Of a stretch of DNA of 64,000 bases, positions 16,968-24,764 are shown in pieces (positions within the stretch are counted from its first letter, which is position 1; the number at the start of each line of letters is the position of its first letter). The translations under genes and the position numbers were made by a program. Location: contig CAWFQA010000004.1 in assembly GCA_963817855.1 (NCBI GenBank), positions 496,001-560,000 on the forward strand. The letters are read 5' to 3'. Below the pieces are notes generated by a model, which had not been told where the DNA came from, did not search any database, and saw only the letters and a program-made list of their open reading frames with translations. The stretch is from JAKAAZ01 sp963817855. Lineage in GTDB: Bacteria; Acidobacteriota; Terriglobia; Terriglobales; Acidobacteriaceae.

Positions 16968-17813
16968 TTATCGCAGCAGGTCTTCCAGTTCCAGCGACAG
17001 CTCGGTCTTGTCATCGCGATATTTCACGATCACAGGAGTGTAGAGGCTCAATCCCCACTCTGCTGCTTTACCGCGAGCGATGGCGCGCCCCCCCGCAACG
17101 ACAACTGCATCCTCCGGAATGACCAGGGGGCTGTCCTGAGTGGCCCGCAGAACTTCTCCACGCACAATGTCATACACAGGCGTCGAACGCGTCAGAATGA
17201 CGCCAGCGCCCAGCACGGCCCTCTTCCGTACCAGCGTGCCTTCATACACGCCGCAATTGCCGCCGACCAGCACGCCGTCCTCAAGGATGACCGGACTGGC
17301 ATTCACCGGCTCCAGCACTCCGCCAATCTGGGCCGCCGCGCTCAGATGGACATTGCGCCCAATCTGCGCGCAAGAGCCGACCAGCGCGTGTGAGTCGACC
17401 ATGGTTCCTTCGTCAACATACGCGCCAACATTTACATACATCGGTGGCATGCAGACCACACCCGGCGCCAGGTATGCGCCGCTGCGGACAGCAGAGCCCC
17501 CAGGGACGACGCGAACGCGGCCCTCGGGCCTGAATCGCTGTGCGGGATAAGTGTGCTTGTCGACGAACGAAAGCTCTGCCCCGGATTCAACCAACTGGCC
17601 GATGCGAAATCCCATCAGAATGCCGCGCTTCACCCACGCATTCACTCGCCAGCCGTTAGGCTGGGTCGGATCGGGTTCGGCGGCGCGAATGGCTCCGTGG
17701 GTCAGGGCATCGCGCAGCTCATAAAACACCGACTCGCTTTCCGCTGCACCGCCGTTTTGCGCGCTTTGCTGGAAGGCTGCATCGATGCGGGATGCGAGTG
17801 AGGCTTGAGACAC
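16968..17813 (-). CDS. dapD: 2,3,4,5-tetrahydropyridine-2,6-dicarboxylate N-succinyltransferase DapD
   Basis: This 281-residue left-handed beta-helix acyltransferase succinylates tetrahydrodipicolinate in the succinylase branch of lysine/DAP synthesis. Recognisable blocks are GWRVNAWVKRGILMGFRIG, MPPMYVNVGAYVDEGTMVDS and the hexapeptide-repeat core with GGVLEPVNASPVILED. It is the last gene of the minus-strand lysine set, separated from dapA by 210 bp holding an intergenic repeat. The partner genes dapC and dapE are not in the window. Confidence 0.95.
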   Translation of the reverse strand: MSQASLASRIDAAFQQSAQNGGAAESESVFYELRDALTHGAIRAAEPDPTQPNGWRVNAWVKRGILMGFRIGQLVESGAELSFVDKHTYPAQRFRPEGRVRVVPGGSAVRSGAYLAPGVVCMPPMYVNVGAYVDEGTMVDSHALVGSCAQIGRNVHLSAAAQIGGVLEPVNASPVILEDGVLVGGNCGVYEGTLVRKRAVLGAGVILTRSTPVYDIVRGEVLRATQDSPLVIPEDAVVVAGGRAIARGKAAEWGLSLYTPVIVKYRDDKTELSLELEDLLR

Positions 17814-17907
17814 AGTTCGATGCCCTCGGGTGCGGTTTTGATGAGTTGCAACGTGACTTTGAAATGCCGGACTAAAGCGAATTGACCCACACTATGGTGA
17901 AAAGCAT

Positions 17908-17997
17908 CGTCATTCTGAGCGAAGCGAAGAATGTGTGCATTGGCCGCGCTCGGAAATGCAGAGATCCTTCGGTCGCCACCGCGGCCTCAGGATGACG
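17908..17997. repeat. REP-like imperfect palindrome (acidobacterial intergenic repeat)
   Basis: The element starts CGTCATTCTGAGCGAAGCGA and ends in GGCCTCAGGATGACG, so its termini are an imperfect inverted repeat (CGTCAT...ATGACG). Elements starting GTCATTCTGAGCGAAGC and carrying GATCCTTCG are dispersed in many acidobacterial intergenic regions. Here it sits between dapA and dapD. Confidence 0.7.
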
Positions 17998-18023
17998 GCT
18001 TTATATTTTGATTCCGTCAACTG

Positions 18024-18953
18024 TCAATTCGCGGTAGTTGTCAGCGCTGGCGGCTTTTCTGCCGAAATCGCCTCCAGCAATCCCAGCTCGTGCACCAGCT
18101 TTTCCAGGTGCGCCTTGGTCTTTGGCACCACCGGCATCATGGGCAGGCGATACTCCTCCTGAATGCGTCCCATCAGCGCCAGAACGCACTTGACCGGCTG
18201 CGGGTTGGGCTCAACAAAGTTGCCGATAATCAACGGATAATATTTGCGATACAGCTGCCGCGCCAGATCCCAGTCATGGTTGAGCGCTGCCTCCACCATG
18301 CGGGCCATCTGCGCTGGGATGGCATTTGCCGCGACTGAAATTACGCCTGTGCCCCCGACAGAAAGGATGGGCAGCGCCAGGTTGTCGTCGCCTGCGAACA
18401 CCTTGAAGTGATCGGGTACGGCGTGGACGACCTCGGTGATTTGCTGTAAATTTCCGCTGGATTCCTTGATGCCGACCACGTTGGGAATTTCCGCGAGCCG
18501 GGCCGTCGTTTCCGGCAGCAGGTTGATACCAGTGCGGCTGGGGATGTTGTAGAGCAGCACCTTGAGATGGGTATTTTCCGCAATCGCACGGAAGTGGAGA
18601 TACTGGCCCTCCTGTGTCGGCTTGGTGTAATACGGATTGGCCGTCAGCACGCCGTCGACGCCGGGGATGGCCTGCAATTTCTTGACGCGCGCAATCGCCT
18701 GCTGAGAGGTGTTGTGGCTGCAACCGACAAAGATCGGCACACGACCTTCTGCCGCCTCGACTACAAGGCTCACCAGGCGCAGCCATTCCGACTCCAGCAA
18801 AGCACAGGCTTCCCCCGTCGAACCGGTGGGGACAAGAAAATCTATCCCGCTTTCAATTTGCCAGCGAACTAGGCTTTGCAGTGCGTGCCAATCCACATCG
18901 CCGTTAGAAAGAAACGGCGTGACCAGTGCGGTACCGCATCCAGAGAGCTCCAT
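18024..18953 (-). CDS. dapA: 4-hydroxy-tetrahydrodipicolinate synthase DapA
   Basis: This 309-residue TIM-barrel lyase condenses pyruvate with aspartate semialdehyde. It has LVPTGSTGEACALLE, the tyrosine of LYNIPSRTG (Y135), and the Schiff-base lysine K163 in VVGIKESSGN. It lies downstream of dapB on the same strand (103-bp gap). TAGACT ends 8 bases before the ATG with only a weak ribosome site between, suggesting its own, nearly leaderless transcript in addition to read-through. Confidence 0.95.
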   Translation of the reverse strand: MELSGCGTALVTPFLSNGDVDWHALQSLVRWQIESGIDFLVPTGSTGEACALLESEWLRLVSLVVEAAEGRVPIFVGCSHNTSQQAIARVKKLQAIPGVDGVLTANPYYTKPTQEGQYLHFRAIAENTHLKVLLYNIPSRTGINLLPETTARLAEIPNVVGIKESSGNLQQITEVVHAVPDHFKVFAGDDNLALPILSVGGTGVISVAANAIPAQMARMVEAALNHDWDLARQLYRKYYPLIIGNFVEPNPQPVKCVLALMGRIQEEYRLPMMPVVPKTKAHLEKLVHELGLLEAISAEKPPALTTTAN

Positions 18954-19056
18954 ATCTTCGCAGTCTACAACGAAGACGCGGCTGGATACACCGTTCCGCA
19001 GAAAACGTTGTGAATAAATGGGACGCTACTATGGCGCAGCTGGACGCAGGGGGGGA

Positions 19057-19743
19057 TCAGGCCAGGATTTGCGGAAAGACGTCTTGAAAATCGAAGCAAC
19101 CGGAACGCGTCGCCAGCCATTCCGCGCCACGCACCGCACCATAAGCGAAGCTGCGCCGCGACAACGCTTGATGTTCCACAACAATCTTCTCGTTGTCGGA
19201 ACTGACTTCCAGCCGATGTGTGCCGATTGCATCTTTCATGCGACGTGCGTCGATCGTAGCCGACGACCCAAACGTCGTTGTCGCCAAAACTTTCTGCAGG
19301 GTCAGCGCTGTGCCGGAAGGAGAATCGAGTTTCTCCGTGTGGTGGGTCTCTTCAATTTTGAATTGATAGCCGCCTGCCTGGTTCCCCAGCAGTTTCGCCA
19401 GCTGATACAGCAGCTGCACACCAAAAGAAAAATTTGAGGAGTAGAGCAGGCCTGCATTTTTGCGCACCGCGAGATCACGCATGTCGTCGAGGTGCTGGTA
19501 CCAGCCGGTGGTGCCGACGACGACTTTGGCGCCATTCGCCAGACAGGCGCGAAGATTCTTGACGACCGCTTCGGGCGTGGTGAAATCAATCACCACATCG
19601 AACGAGGCGAGGCTGGGCGCGGTGAGCGAGCCGGCGTCCTTGTTTTCTTTTTCTTCCATCGTCTGCACACTATGGCCGCGCTCTCGCGCGATCTCCGTCA
19701 CGACGCGCCCGGTTTTCCCTTGACCGAGAATCAGCATGCGCAT
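19057..19743 (-). CDS. dapB: 4-hydroxy-tetrahydrodipicolinate reductase DapB (short form)
   Basis: This 228-residue reductase has a compact dinucleotide motif (LGQGKTGRVV), the VVGTTGWY block and the signature EETHHTEKLDSPSGTAL with catalytic His and Lys. It is ~40 residues shorter than E. coli DapB, mainly in the N-terminal nucleotide-binding part. The start at 19743 is fixed by AAAAGGAG 8 bases upstream. That ribosome site overlaps the last codons of lysC, whose stop lies 4 bp before this ATG, so translation is probably coupled. Confidence 0.93.
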   Translation of the reverse strand: MRMLILGQGKTGRVVTEIARERGHSVQTMEEKENKDAGSLTAPSLASFDVVIDFTTPEAVVKNLRACLANGAKVVVGTTGWYQHLDDMRDLAVRKNAGLLYSSNFSFGVQLLYQLAKLLGNQAGGYQFKIEETHHTEKLDSPSGTALTLQKVLATTTFGSSATIDARRMKDAIGTHRLEVSSDNEKIVVEHQALSRRSFAYGAVRGAEWLATRSGCFDFQDVFPQILA

Positions 19744-19747
19744 GGCG

Positions 19748-21208
19748 CTAACTCCTTTTTGCGACAACAGCAGCGGGTGTGGAATCCTCCGCCAATGGTT
19801 GCCGGGCTTCCACGTCGAAAATTTCAGGGTCGGGGTCCTGGAAAAAATGCTGGTGCAGCGACCGAACCGCCTCTTCCACATCGTCTTCTTCAATCATAAA
19901 ACTCATGTTGATTTCCGACGCGCCCTGCGAAATCATCCTGACGTTCACGTGACGGATGGCGGTAAACACTTGCGCGGCAATCCCTTGCTGTCCGCGAATG
20001 TTTTCGCCAACCATGCAGATCAGCGCTTTGCGGCCTTCATATTTCACATCGGCCAGCTGGCTCAGGTCGGCCGCAATGGCGGGAAGTCGATCGTTCGAGT
20101 CCACGGACAGAGAAACGCTCACTTCTGAGGTCGATACCATATCGACGGCGCACTTGTGTTTGTCGAACACGTCGAAGATCGCTTTCAGATAACCATGCGT
20201 CATCAACATGCGGCTGGCGACGACGTCAATGATGGTCAGCTTGCGCTTGATCGCGATCGACTTAAATGGCGTCCGCGAATGACGCGCGATGGCGGTGATC
20301 TGCGTGCCCTGGTTGCTTGGATCTTTCGAATTCAGCACCCAGACCGGAATATTTTTCTGCACTGCAGGAAGAATCGTGGCCGGGTGCAGCACCTTGGCCC
20401 CGAAGTAGGCGAGCTCTGCAGCTTCTTCAAAGCTGATGGTCTTGACTCGCAGCGCGTCGGAACACACCCGCGGGTCAGTTGTCATAATGCCATTGACGTC
20501 GGTCCAGATTTCAATGGCGTGTGCGTTCAGTCCGCGTCCAATCAGCGCGCCGGTAAAGTCGGACCCGCCCCGGCCCAGTGTCGTGGTGACACCTTTTTCA
20601 GTGGCGCCGATGAAGCCGCCGAGTACGGGAACATGTCCATTTTCGAGCAGCGGTAGAACATGTTGCCGCAGCTGGTGCTCGATTTTTTCTTCCAGCGGTG
20701 TCGCCTTGCCGTGGTCGCCGTTGGTCACGATGCACGTGCGCGCGTCGACATGGATACCGTTCAGACTGGATTGCGAGTAGAGTGCGCCGATCATGTGGCT
20801 CGACAACCGCTCGCCGTACGAGGCGACCAGGTCGGTAGTGCGCGGCGTCAACTCTTGCACCGCTGCCAGTCCGCGAAGCAAATCATCGAGAGATTGAAAT
20901 TGTTCCTCTAGCCACTTGTGTGTTGCGCCCACTGAGTCGCCGGCCAACATTGCCGAGGCGGCATCAAGATGACGATTTCGCAACCGAGAACTGATCGCCA
21001 GCGCGCCGGCCCGATCTCCTCGTTCGGCGGCAGCGGCAGCGGCCAGCAACTGATCCGTCACCTTGGCCATGGCGCTGACTACGACCACCGGTGTGAGTCC
21101 GCGCGCGCGGCGGCTTTCGACAATTTCAGCGGTGCGCGCAATCGCTGCCGCGCTCTCCACCGAGGTGCCGCCGAATTTCATCACAACGATTTTCATCGCG
21201 CTGCTCAT
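19748..21208 (-). CDS. lysC: Aspartate kinase (monofunctional)
   Basis: This 486-residue enzyme phosphorylates aspartate as the entry step to lysine, threonine and methionine. The kinase domain has KFGGTSVESA, VASYGERLS and GRGGSDFTGALIGRGLNA; two ACT regulatory domains follow (around DVVASRMLMTHG and ALICMVGENIRG). This is the LysC-III-like length class. Its ATG overlaps the asd stop in an ATGA arrangement, so asd, lysC and dapB form one tight operon. Lysine or threonine feedback through the ACT domains is expected from the family. Confidence 0.95.
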   Translation of the reverse strand: MSSAMKIVVMKFGGTSVESAAAIARTAEIVESRRARGLTPVVVVSAMAKVTDQLLAAAAAAERGDRAGALAISSRLRNRHLDAASAMLAGDSVGATHKWLEEQFQSLDDLLRGLAAVQELTPRTTDLVASYGERLSSHMIGALYSQSSLNGIHVDARTCIVTNGDHGKATPLEEKIEHQLRQHVLPLLENGHVPVLGGFIGATEKGVTTTLGRGGSDFTGALIGRGLNAHAIEIWTDVNGIMTTDPRVCSDALRVKTISFEEAAELAYFGAKVLHPATILPAVQKNIPVWVLNSKDPSNQGTQITAIARHSRTPFKSIAIKRKLTIIDVVASRMLMTHGYLKAIFDVFDKHKCAVDMVSTSEVSVSLSVDSNDRLPAIAADLSQLADVKYEGRKALICMVGENIRGQQGIAAQVFTAIRHVNVRMISQGASEINMSFMIEEDDVEEAVRSLHQHFFQDPDPEIFDVEARQPLAEDSTPAAVVAKRS

Positions 21209-22299
21209 GGCTTCAGTCCGGACGGCAATAATTTGTCCTGGGACGCCAGTAATTCCGCATTCAGCAGCGCTGCGCCGGCCGCTCCGCGAATTGTGTTATG
21301 TGACAGCACGGTGAACTTCCAATCCAGCAGGGAACAGGGCCGCAACCGGCCGACTGTCGCCGCCATGCCGCGTCCGCGCATGCGGTCCAGCCGCGGCTGT
21401 GGACGATCCTCGGCTGAATTGAATTCCACCGGCTGCTCGGGCGCGGTGGGAAGATTCTGTCCCTTGAGTGGCTGGAATTCTCGCCAGGCGGCGAGGATTT
21501 CTTCCCGGCTCGGCTTGCTGGCCAGCTCGATGCTGACGCTTTCGGTGTGGCCATCTTCCACCGCGACGCGATTGCAGTGGGCGCTCACCTTCGCGTCCAG
21601 CGGCGTGACCTGGGAGTTCTCCAGCTTGCCCAGCAACCGTCGCGTCTCGGCTTCCAGCTTCTCTTCTTCATTTTTGATGAAGGGAACTACGTTGCCCAGA
21701 ACATCGAGCGAAGGCACGCCAGGGTATCCAGCACCGCTGGCCGCCTGCATGGTGCTGACAAACACAGAACGCAGACCGAACCTCTCCGCCAGCGGCTTCA
21801 GGGCAAGCACCAGGCCGATTGCCGAACAATTGGGATTGGTCACAATGTAACCGCGCTTCTGGCCGCTTTTGTTCCCGCCATTCCAGTTCTGTTGCGGAAT
21901 GAGCGCCAGGTGGTCGGCATTCACTTCCGGAATCACCAGCGGCACATCCGCCTGCATGCGAAATGCGCTGGAATTCGAAATCACAGCACATCCGGCCGCC
22001 GCAAATTTCGGTTCCAGCTCGCGCGCAATATCCGTATCGAGAGCGGCAAAAATAATCTCGGGAATGCCATTCGGGTTCTGTTCGGGCACCGCCGGCGAAA
22101 CTGCCAGCTTCGCTACTGAGGCGGGAATGGGAGTGTCCAGCTTCCAGCGCACGGCGTCTTCATACCGTTTGCCGCTCGAGCGATCGCTGGCCGCCAGCCA
22201 CGTCACCTGGAACCACGGATGATTCTCCAGGAGTTGGATGAAACGTTGGCCGACCATCCCGGTCGCGCCCAGAATTCCTATTTTGTATGGAGTCTGCAT
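21205..22299 (-). CDS. asd: Aspartate-semialdehyde dehydrogenase
   Basis: The 364-residue enzyme reduces aspartyl phosphate. The nucleotide motif GILGATGMVGQRF opens the protein and the catalytic Cys is C158 in TNPNCSAIGL; the HNTIRGAAGAA block lies near the end. The sequence layout fits the archaeal/fungal-like ASADH subgroup rather than the E. coli type. A small polar insertion (GGNKSGQ) lies just before the catalytic block. It is the first gene of the asd-lysC-dapB overlap operon; the 46 bp upstream are too short for a lysine riboswitch. Confidence 0.94.
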   Translation of the reverse strand: MQTPYKIGILGATGMVGQRFIQLLENHPWFQVTWLAASDRSSGKRYEDAVRWKLDTPIPASVAKLAVSPAVPEQNPNGIPEIIFAALDTDIARELEPKFAAAGCAVISNSSAFRMQADVPLVIPEVNADHLALIPQQNWNGGNKSGQKRGYIVTNPNCSAIGLVLALKPLAERFGLRSVFVSTMQAASGAGYPGVPSLDVLGNVVPFIKNEEEKLEAETRRLLGKLENSQVTPLDAKVSAHCNRVAVEDGHTESVSIELASKPSREEILAAWREFQPLKGQNLPTAPEQPVEFNSAEDRPQPRLDRMRGRGMAATVGRLRPCSLLDWKFTVLSHNTIRGAAGAALLNAELLASQDKLLPSGLKP

Positions 22300-22345
22300 T
22301 GAAAATAATTATTTCATTTATAGCAGCCAAGTGCGCGTCGATGCA

Positions 22346-23149
22346 TCACTTGCTGAACGCAAAATTGGCGGTCGACGCTTTGTGGCTTTGTATTGTGATC
22401 TGTTGCGATCGTGTTCCCAGCTTTTCGTGCACGGCGACCAGCGTGTAGGTGCCGGGCGGCAGGCCTTGAATCTCGTAGGTTCCGTCCGTGTTCGAAACCG
22501 CGAAAAATGGGTTCTTGACGACGTTCAAGAATGCTTCCATCCAGGGGTGATTGTTGCAGCGGACTGGAATCATTAGTCCGGCATGGCGAAAGACATGTTG
22601 CTCGGTGCCGGCCATCGGCGGCTGAGAAATGTCGAACCCGGATCTGTCGTCGCTTCCCGGCGGCACAATGTGGACGTTGTGCATGGTGCGATCGCTGTTG
22701 CGAAACTCGACGGGCTGTCCGACCATCGCGCCGATGACATGCGGAATATAGCGACAGCCTTTCTGGTCCAGTACTACAGGCGCTTTGGTGGGCATGTAAA
22801 TCCGATTGCTCAGGCCATCCTTGACATACAAAAATACATTCGCCAGTCGGCCGTCATGAACGACATACTGCTCAGTCATGTTCGGAATCTTCGGGCCTTC
22901 GCTGCAGGCCGGATCCTGCGCCATATCAATTTCAATCGGCGTGGGCGCTTTGCCGTCGAATCGGATTGTGCCGGACACCGAGCCCGCGGTTGCCGGATCG
23001 ATGGTCGCATTGGCAGCGAGTGTTGCCGGAGAGCCGCTGTTTTCAGCCGCAGTCGGACCTGGCCTGCTCTGCTTATTGCAACCCGCAAGCGCCAGCGCGA
23101 CCAGAGGAATGGCCCAGAGTCCGACGCGCGCATGGTGTTTTCCCAGCAT
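22346..23149 (-). CDS. Cupredoxin-like lipoprotein with carboxypeptidase-regulatory-type domain
   Basis: The N-terminus ends in a lipobox (ALALAGC, C24), indicating an exported lipoprotein of 267 residues. Residues ~55-210 form a beta-sandwich with a plausible type-1 copper ligand set: His in RTMHNVH (H157/H160), then C198, H201 and M204 in VRCNNHPWM. The last ~45 residues (VSNTDGTYEIQGLPPGTYTL) resemble a carboxypeptidase regulatory-like fold. It probably acts in periplasmic electron transfer. It lies between asd and icd on the same strand. Copper binding is inferred from ligand spacing only. Confidence 0.75.
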   Translation of the reverse strand: MLGKHHARVGLWAIPLVALALAGCNKQSRPGPTAAENSGSPATLAANATIDPATAGSVSGTIRFDGKAPTPIEIDMAQDPACSEGPKIPNMTEQYVVHDGRLANVFLYVKDGLSNRIYMPTKAPVVLDQKGCRYIPHVIGAMVGQPVEFRNSDRTMHNVHIVPPGSDDRSGFDISQPPMAGTEQHVFRHAGLMIPVRCNNHPWMEAFLNVVKNPFFAVSNTDGTYEIQGLPPGTYTLVAVHEKLGTRSQQITIQSHKASTANFAFSK

Positions 23150-23197
23150 GTTGCATGTCCTTATCTTTACCTGCAGAACGAAGAGTGCTTCGGCAGA

Positions 23198-24217
23198 TCA
23201 GTTGGCCAATGCCGCAATCACCGCATCTCCAAATTCAGTGGTTCCAGCGGTGCCGCCCACATCGCGCGTCAGCGATTGTTTGGATTCATAGACCTTCTCA
23301 ATCGCACGATGGACTCGGTCCGCAGCGTCCGCCTCATTGATGTGGCGCAGCATCAGCACAGCCGATTGCAGCAGCGCCGTAGGGTTGGCAATATTCTTAC
23401 CGGCGATGTCCGGAGCCGATCCGTGGACGGCTTCGAAGATAGCGCAATCGCTACCCAGGTTCGCTCCTGGAACCAGTCCTAGGCCGCCCACAAACGCAGC
23501 GCATAGATCGCTGATGATGTCTCCATACAAGTTTTCCAGCAGCAGCATGTCGTATTGGTAGGGATTCGTCACCAACTGCATACAGGTGTTGTCGACCAAG
23601 TGTTCCCCATAGATCACGTCCGGATAGGCCTTCGCGACGTTGCGCGCGCAGCGAAGAAACAGGCCATCGGACATCTTCATGATATTGGCCTTGTGTACAG
23701 AGTGAATCGTTTTGCGGTGCTGTTTGCGAGCGTACTCAAAGGCAAACTCGGCGATGCGGGTCGAGGCCTTCTCGGTAATGATCTTGATAGACTCGACCAC
23801 GCCGGGCACCACTTCGTGCTCAATGCCGACGTATTCACCCTCGGTGTTTTCGCGGATGATGATTAGGTCAACGCCTGGATAATGGGTCGGCAGGCCGGGA
23901 AGATTCTGAATTGGCCGAAAGTTGGCGTAGAGTTCAAAATGTTTGCGCAGGATCACGTTGATGGATGAGAAGCCACCGCCGATCGGTGTCGTCACCGGTC
24001 CCTTCAACGCAACGCGGTTGCGCTCGATGGATTGGTAGAGTTCGCTCGGGATGTACTCCTGATATCGCTCGTATGCCTCCGCACCCGCCAGATGCTCGTC
24101 CCACTCGAACTTCACGCCGGTGGCTTCCAGAATTCGAACCACGACTCGAGTAATCTCCGGTCCAATACCATCGCCGGGAATCAGCGTGACCTTGTGCGCG
24201 GTCGATTGTGCATTCAT
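23198..24217 (-). CDS. Isocitrate/isopropylmalate dehydrogenase family protein, probable NAD-dependent isocitrate dehydrogenase
   Basis: This 339-residue enzyme opens with VTLIPGDGIGPEIT. It has the substrate loop SSINVILRKHFELYANFRP, the tyrosine block IIRENTEGEYVG and LLENLYGDIISDLCAAFVGGLG. The LYANFRP motif and short length fit the NAD-dependent isocitrate dehydrogenases related to mitochondrial IDH3 rather than IPMDH, though homoisocitrate dehydrogenase cannot be excluded by eye. ATG 24217 is preceded by GGGAGAGGA. It would supply 2-oxoglutarate to the TCA cycle. Confidence 0.88.
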   Translation of the reverse strand: MNAQSTAHKVTLIPGDGIGPEITRVVVRILEATGVKFEWDEHLAGAEAYERYQEYIPSELYQSIERNRVALKGPVTTPIGGGFSSINVILRKHFELYANFRPIQNLPGLPTHYPGVDLIIIRENTEGEYVGIEHEVVPGVVESIKIITEKASTRIAEFAFEYARKQHRKTIHSVHKANIMKMSDGLFLRCARNVAKAYPDVIYGEHLVDNTCMQLVTNPYQYDMLLLENLYGDIISDLCAAFVGGLGLVPGANLGSDCAIFEAVHGSAPDIAGKNIANPTALLQSAVLMLRHINEADAADRVHRAIEKVYESKQSLTRDVGGTAGTTEFGDAVIAALAN

Positions 24218-24271
24218 GCAGTGTCCTCTCCCAGTTCCTTCATCTCGATCGATGGAGCAGGTCCGATTCAA

Positions 24272-24715
24272 CTACAGCGATTCCAGCTCTGACTTGAATT
24301 CGTTGACGTCTTTAAAGTCACGATGCACGGAGGCATAGCGAATGTACGCGACTGTATCGAGGGCCTTCAGTTCGCGCATGATCACTTCGCCCACTTCCGC
24401 GGTGCTGCGCTCGCGTTCGGCGGAGTCCATCACGTAGCTCTCCACCTGGTTCACAATGGATTCCAGCTGCGCCGCAGGTACCGGACGTTTTTCGCAGGCC
24501 CGCAGCAGTCCGCTTAGAACTTTCTGCCGATCAAATTTCTCACGGCGGCCATCTTTCTTGATGACCATGTAAGGAATTTCATCGAGGCGCTCATAGGTGG
24601 TGAAGCGCTTCTCGCAACGCTCACATTCGCGTCGCCGGCGAATGGAATCGGCTTCCTTGCTCTCTCGCGAATCGACAACTCGGTCTTGCGTAAATCCACA
24701 ATAGGGACACTTCAT
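24272..24715 (-). CDS. nrdR: Transcriptional repressor NrdR
   Basis: This 147-residue regulator represses ribonucleotide reductase genes according to the ATP/dATP state. The zinc ribbon is complete (C3, C6, C31, C34) and is followed by FTTYERLDEIPYMVIKKDGR and an ATP-cone domain. No nrd gene is in the window. It lies 49 bp downstream of the copper ATPase on the same strand. Confidence 0.95.
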   Translation of the reverse strand: MKCPYCGFTQDRVVDSRESKEADSIRRRRECERCEKRFTTYERLDEIPYMVIKKDGRREKFDRQKVLSGLLRACEKRPVPAAQLESIVNQVESYVMDSAERERSTAEVGEVIMRELKALDTVAYIRYASVHRDFKDVNEFKSELESL

Positions 24716-24764
24716 CGGTATAGTTTGATTCTATCAATCGGGGCGATTTTCGCAGAATTCGCGC

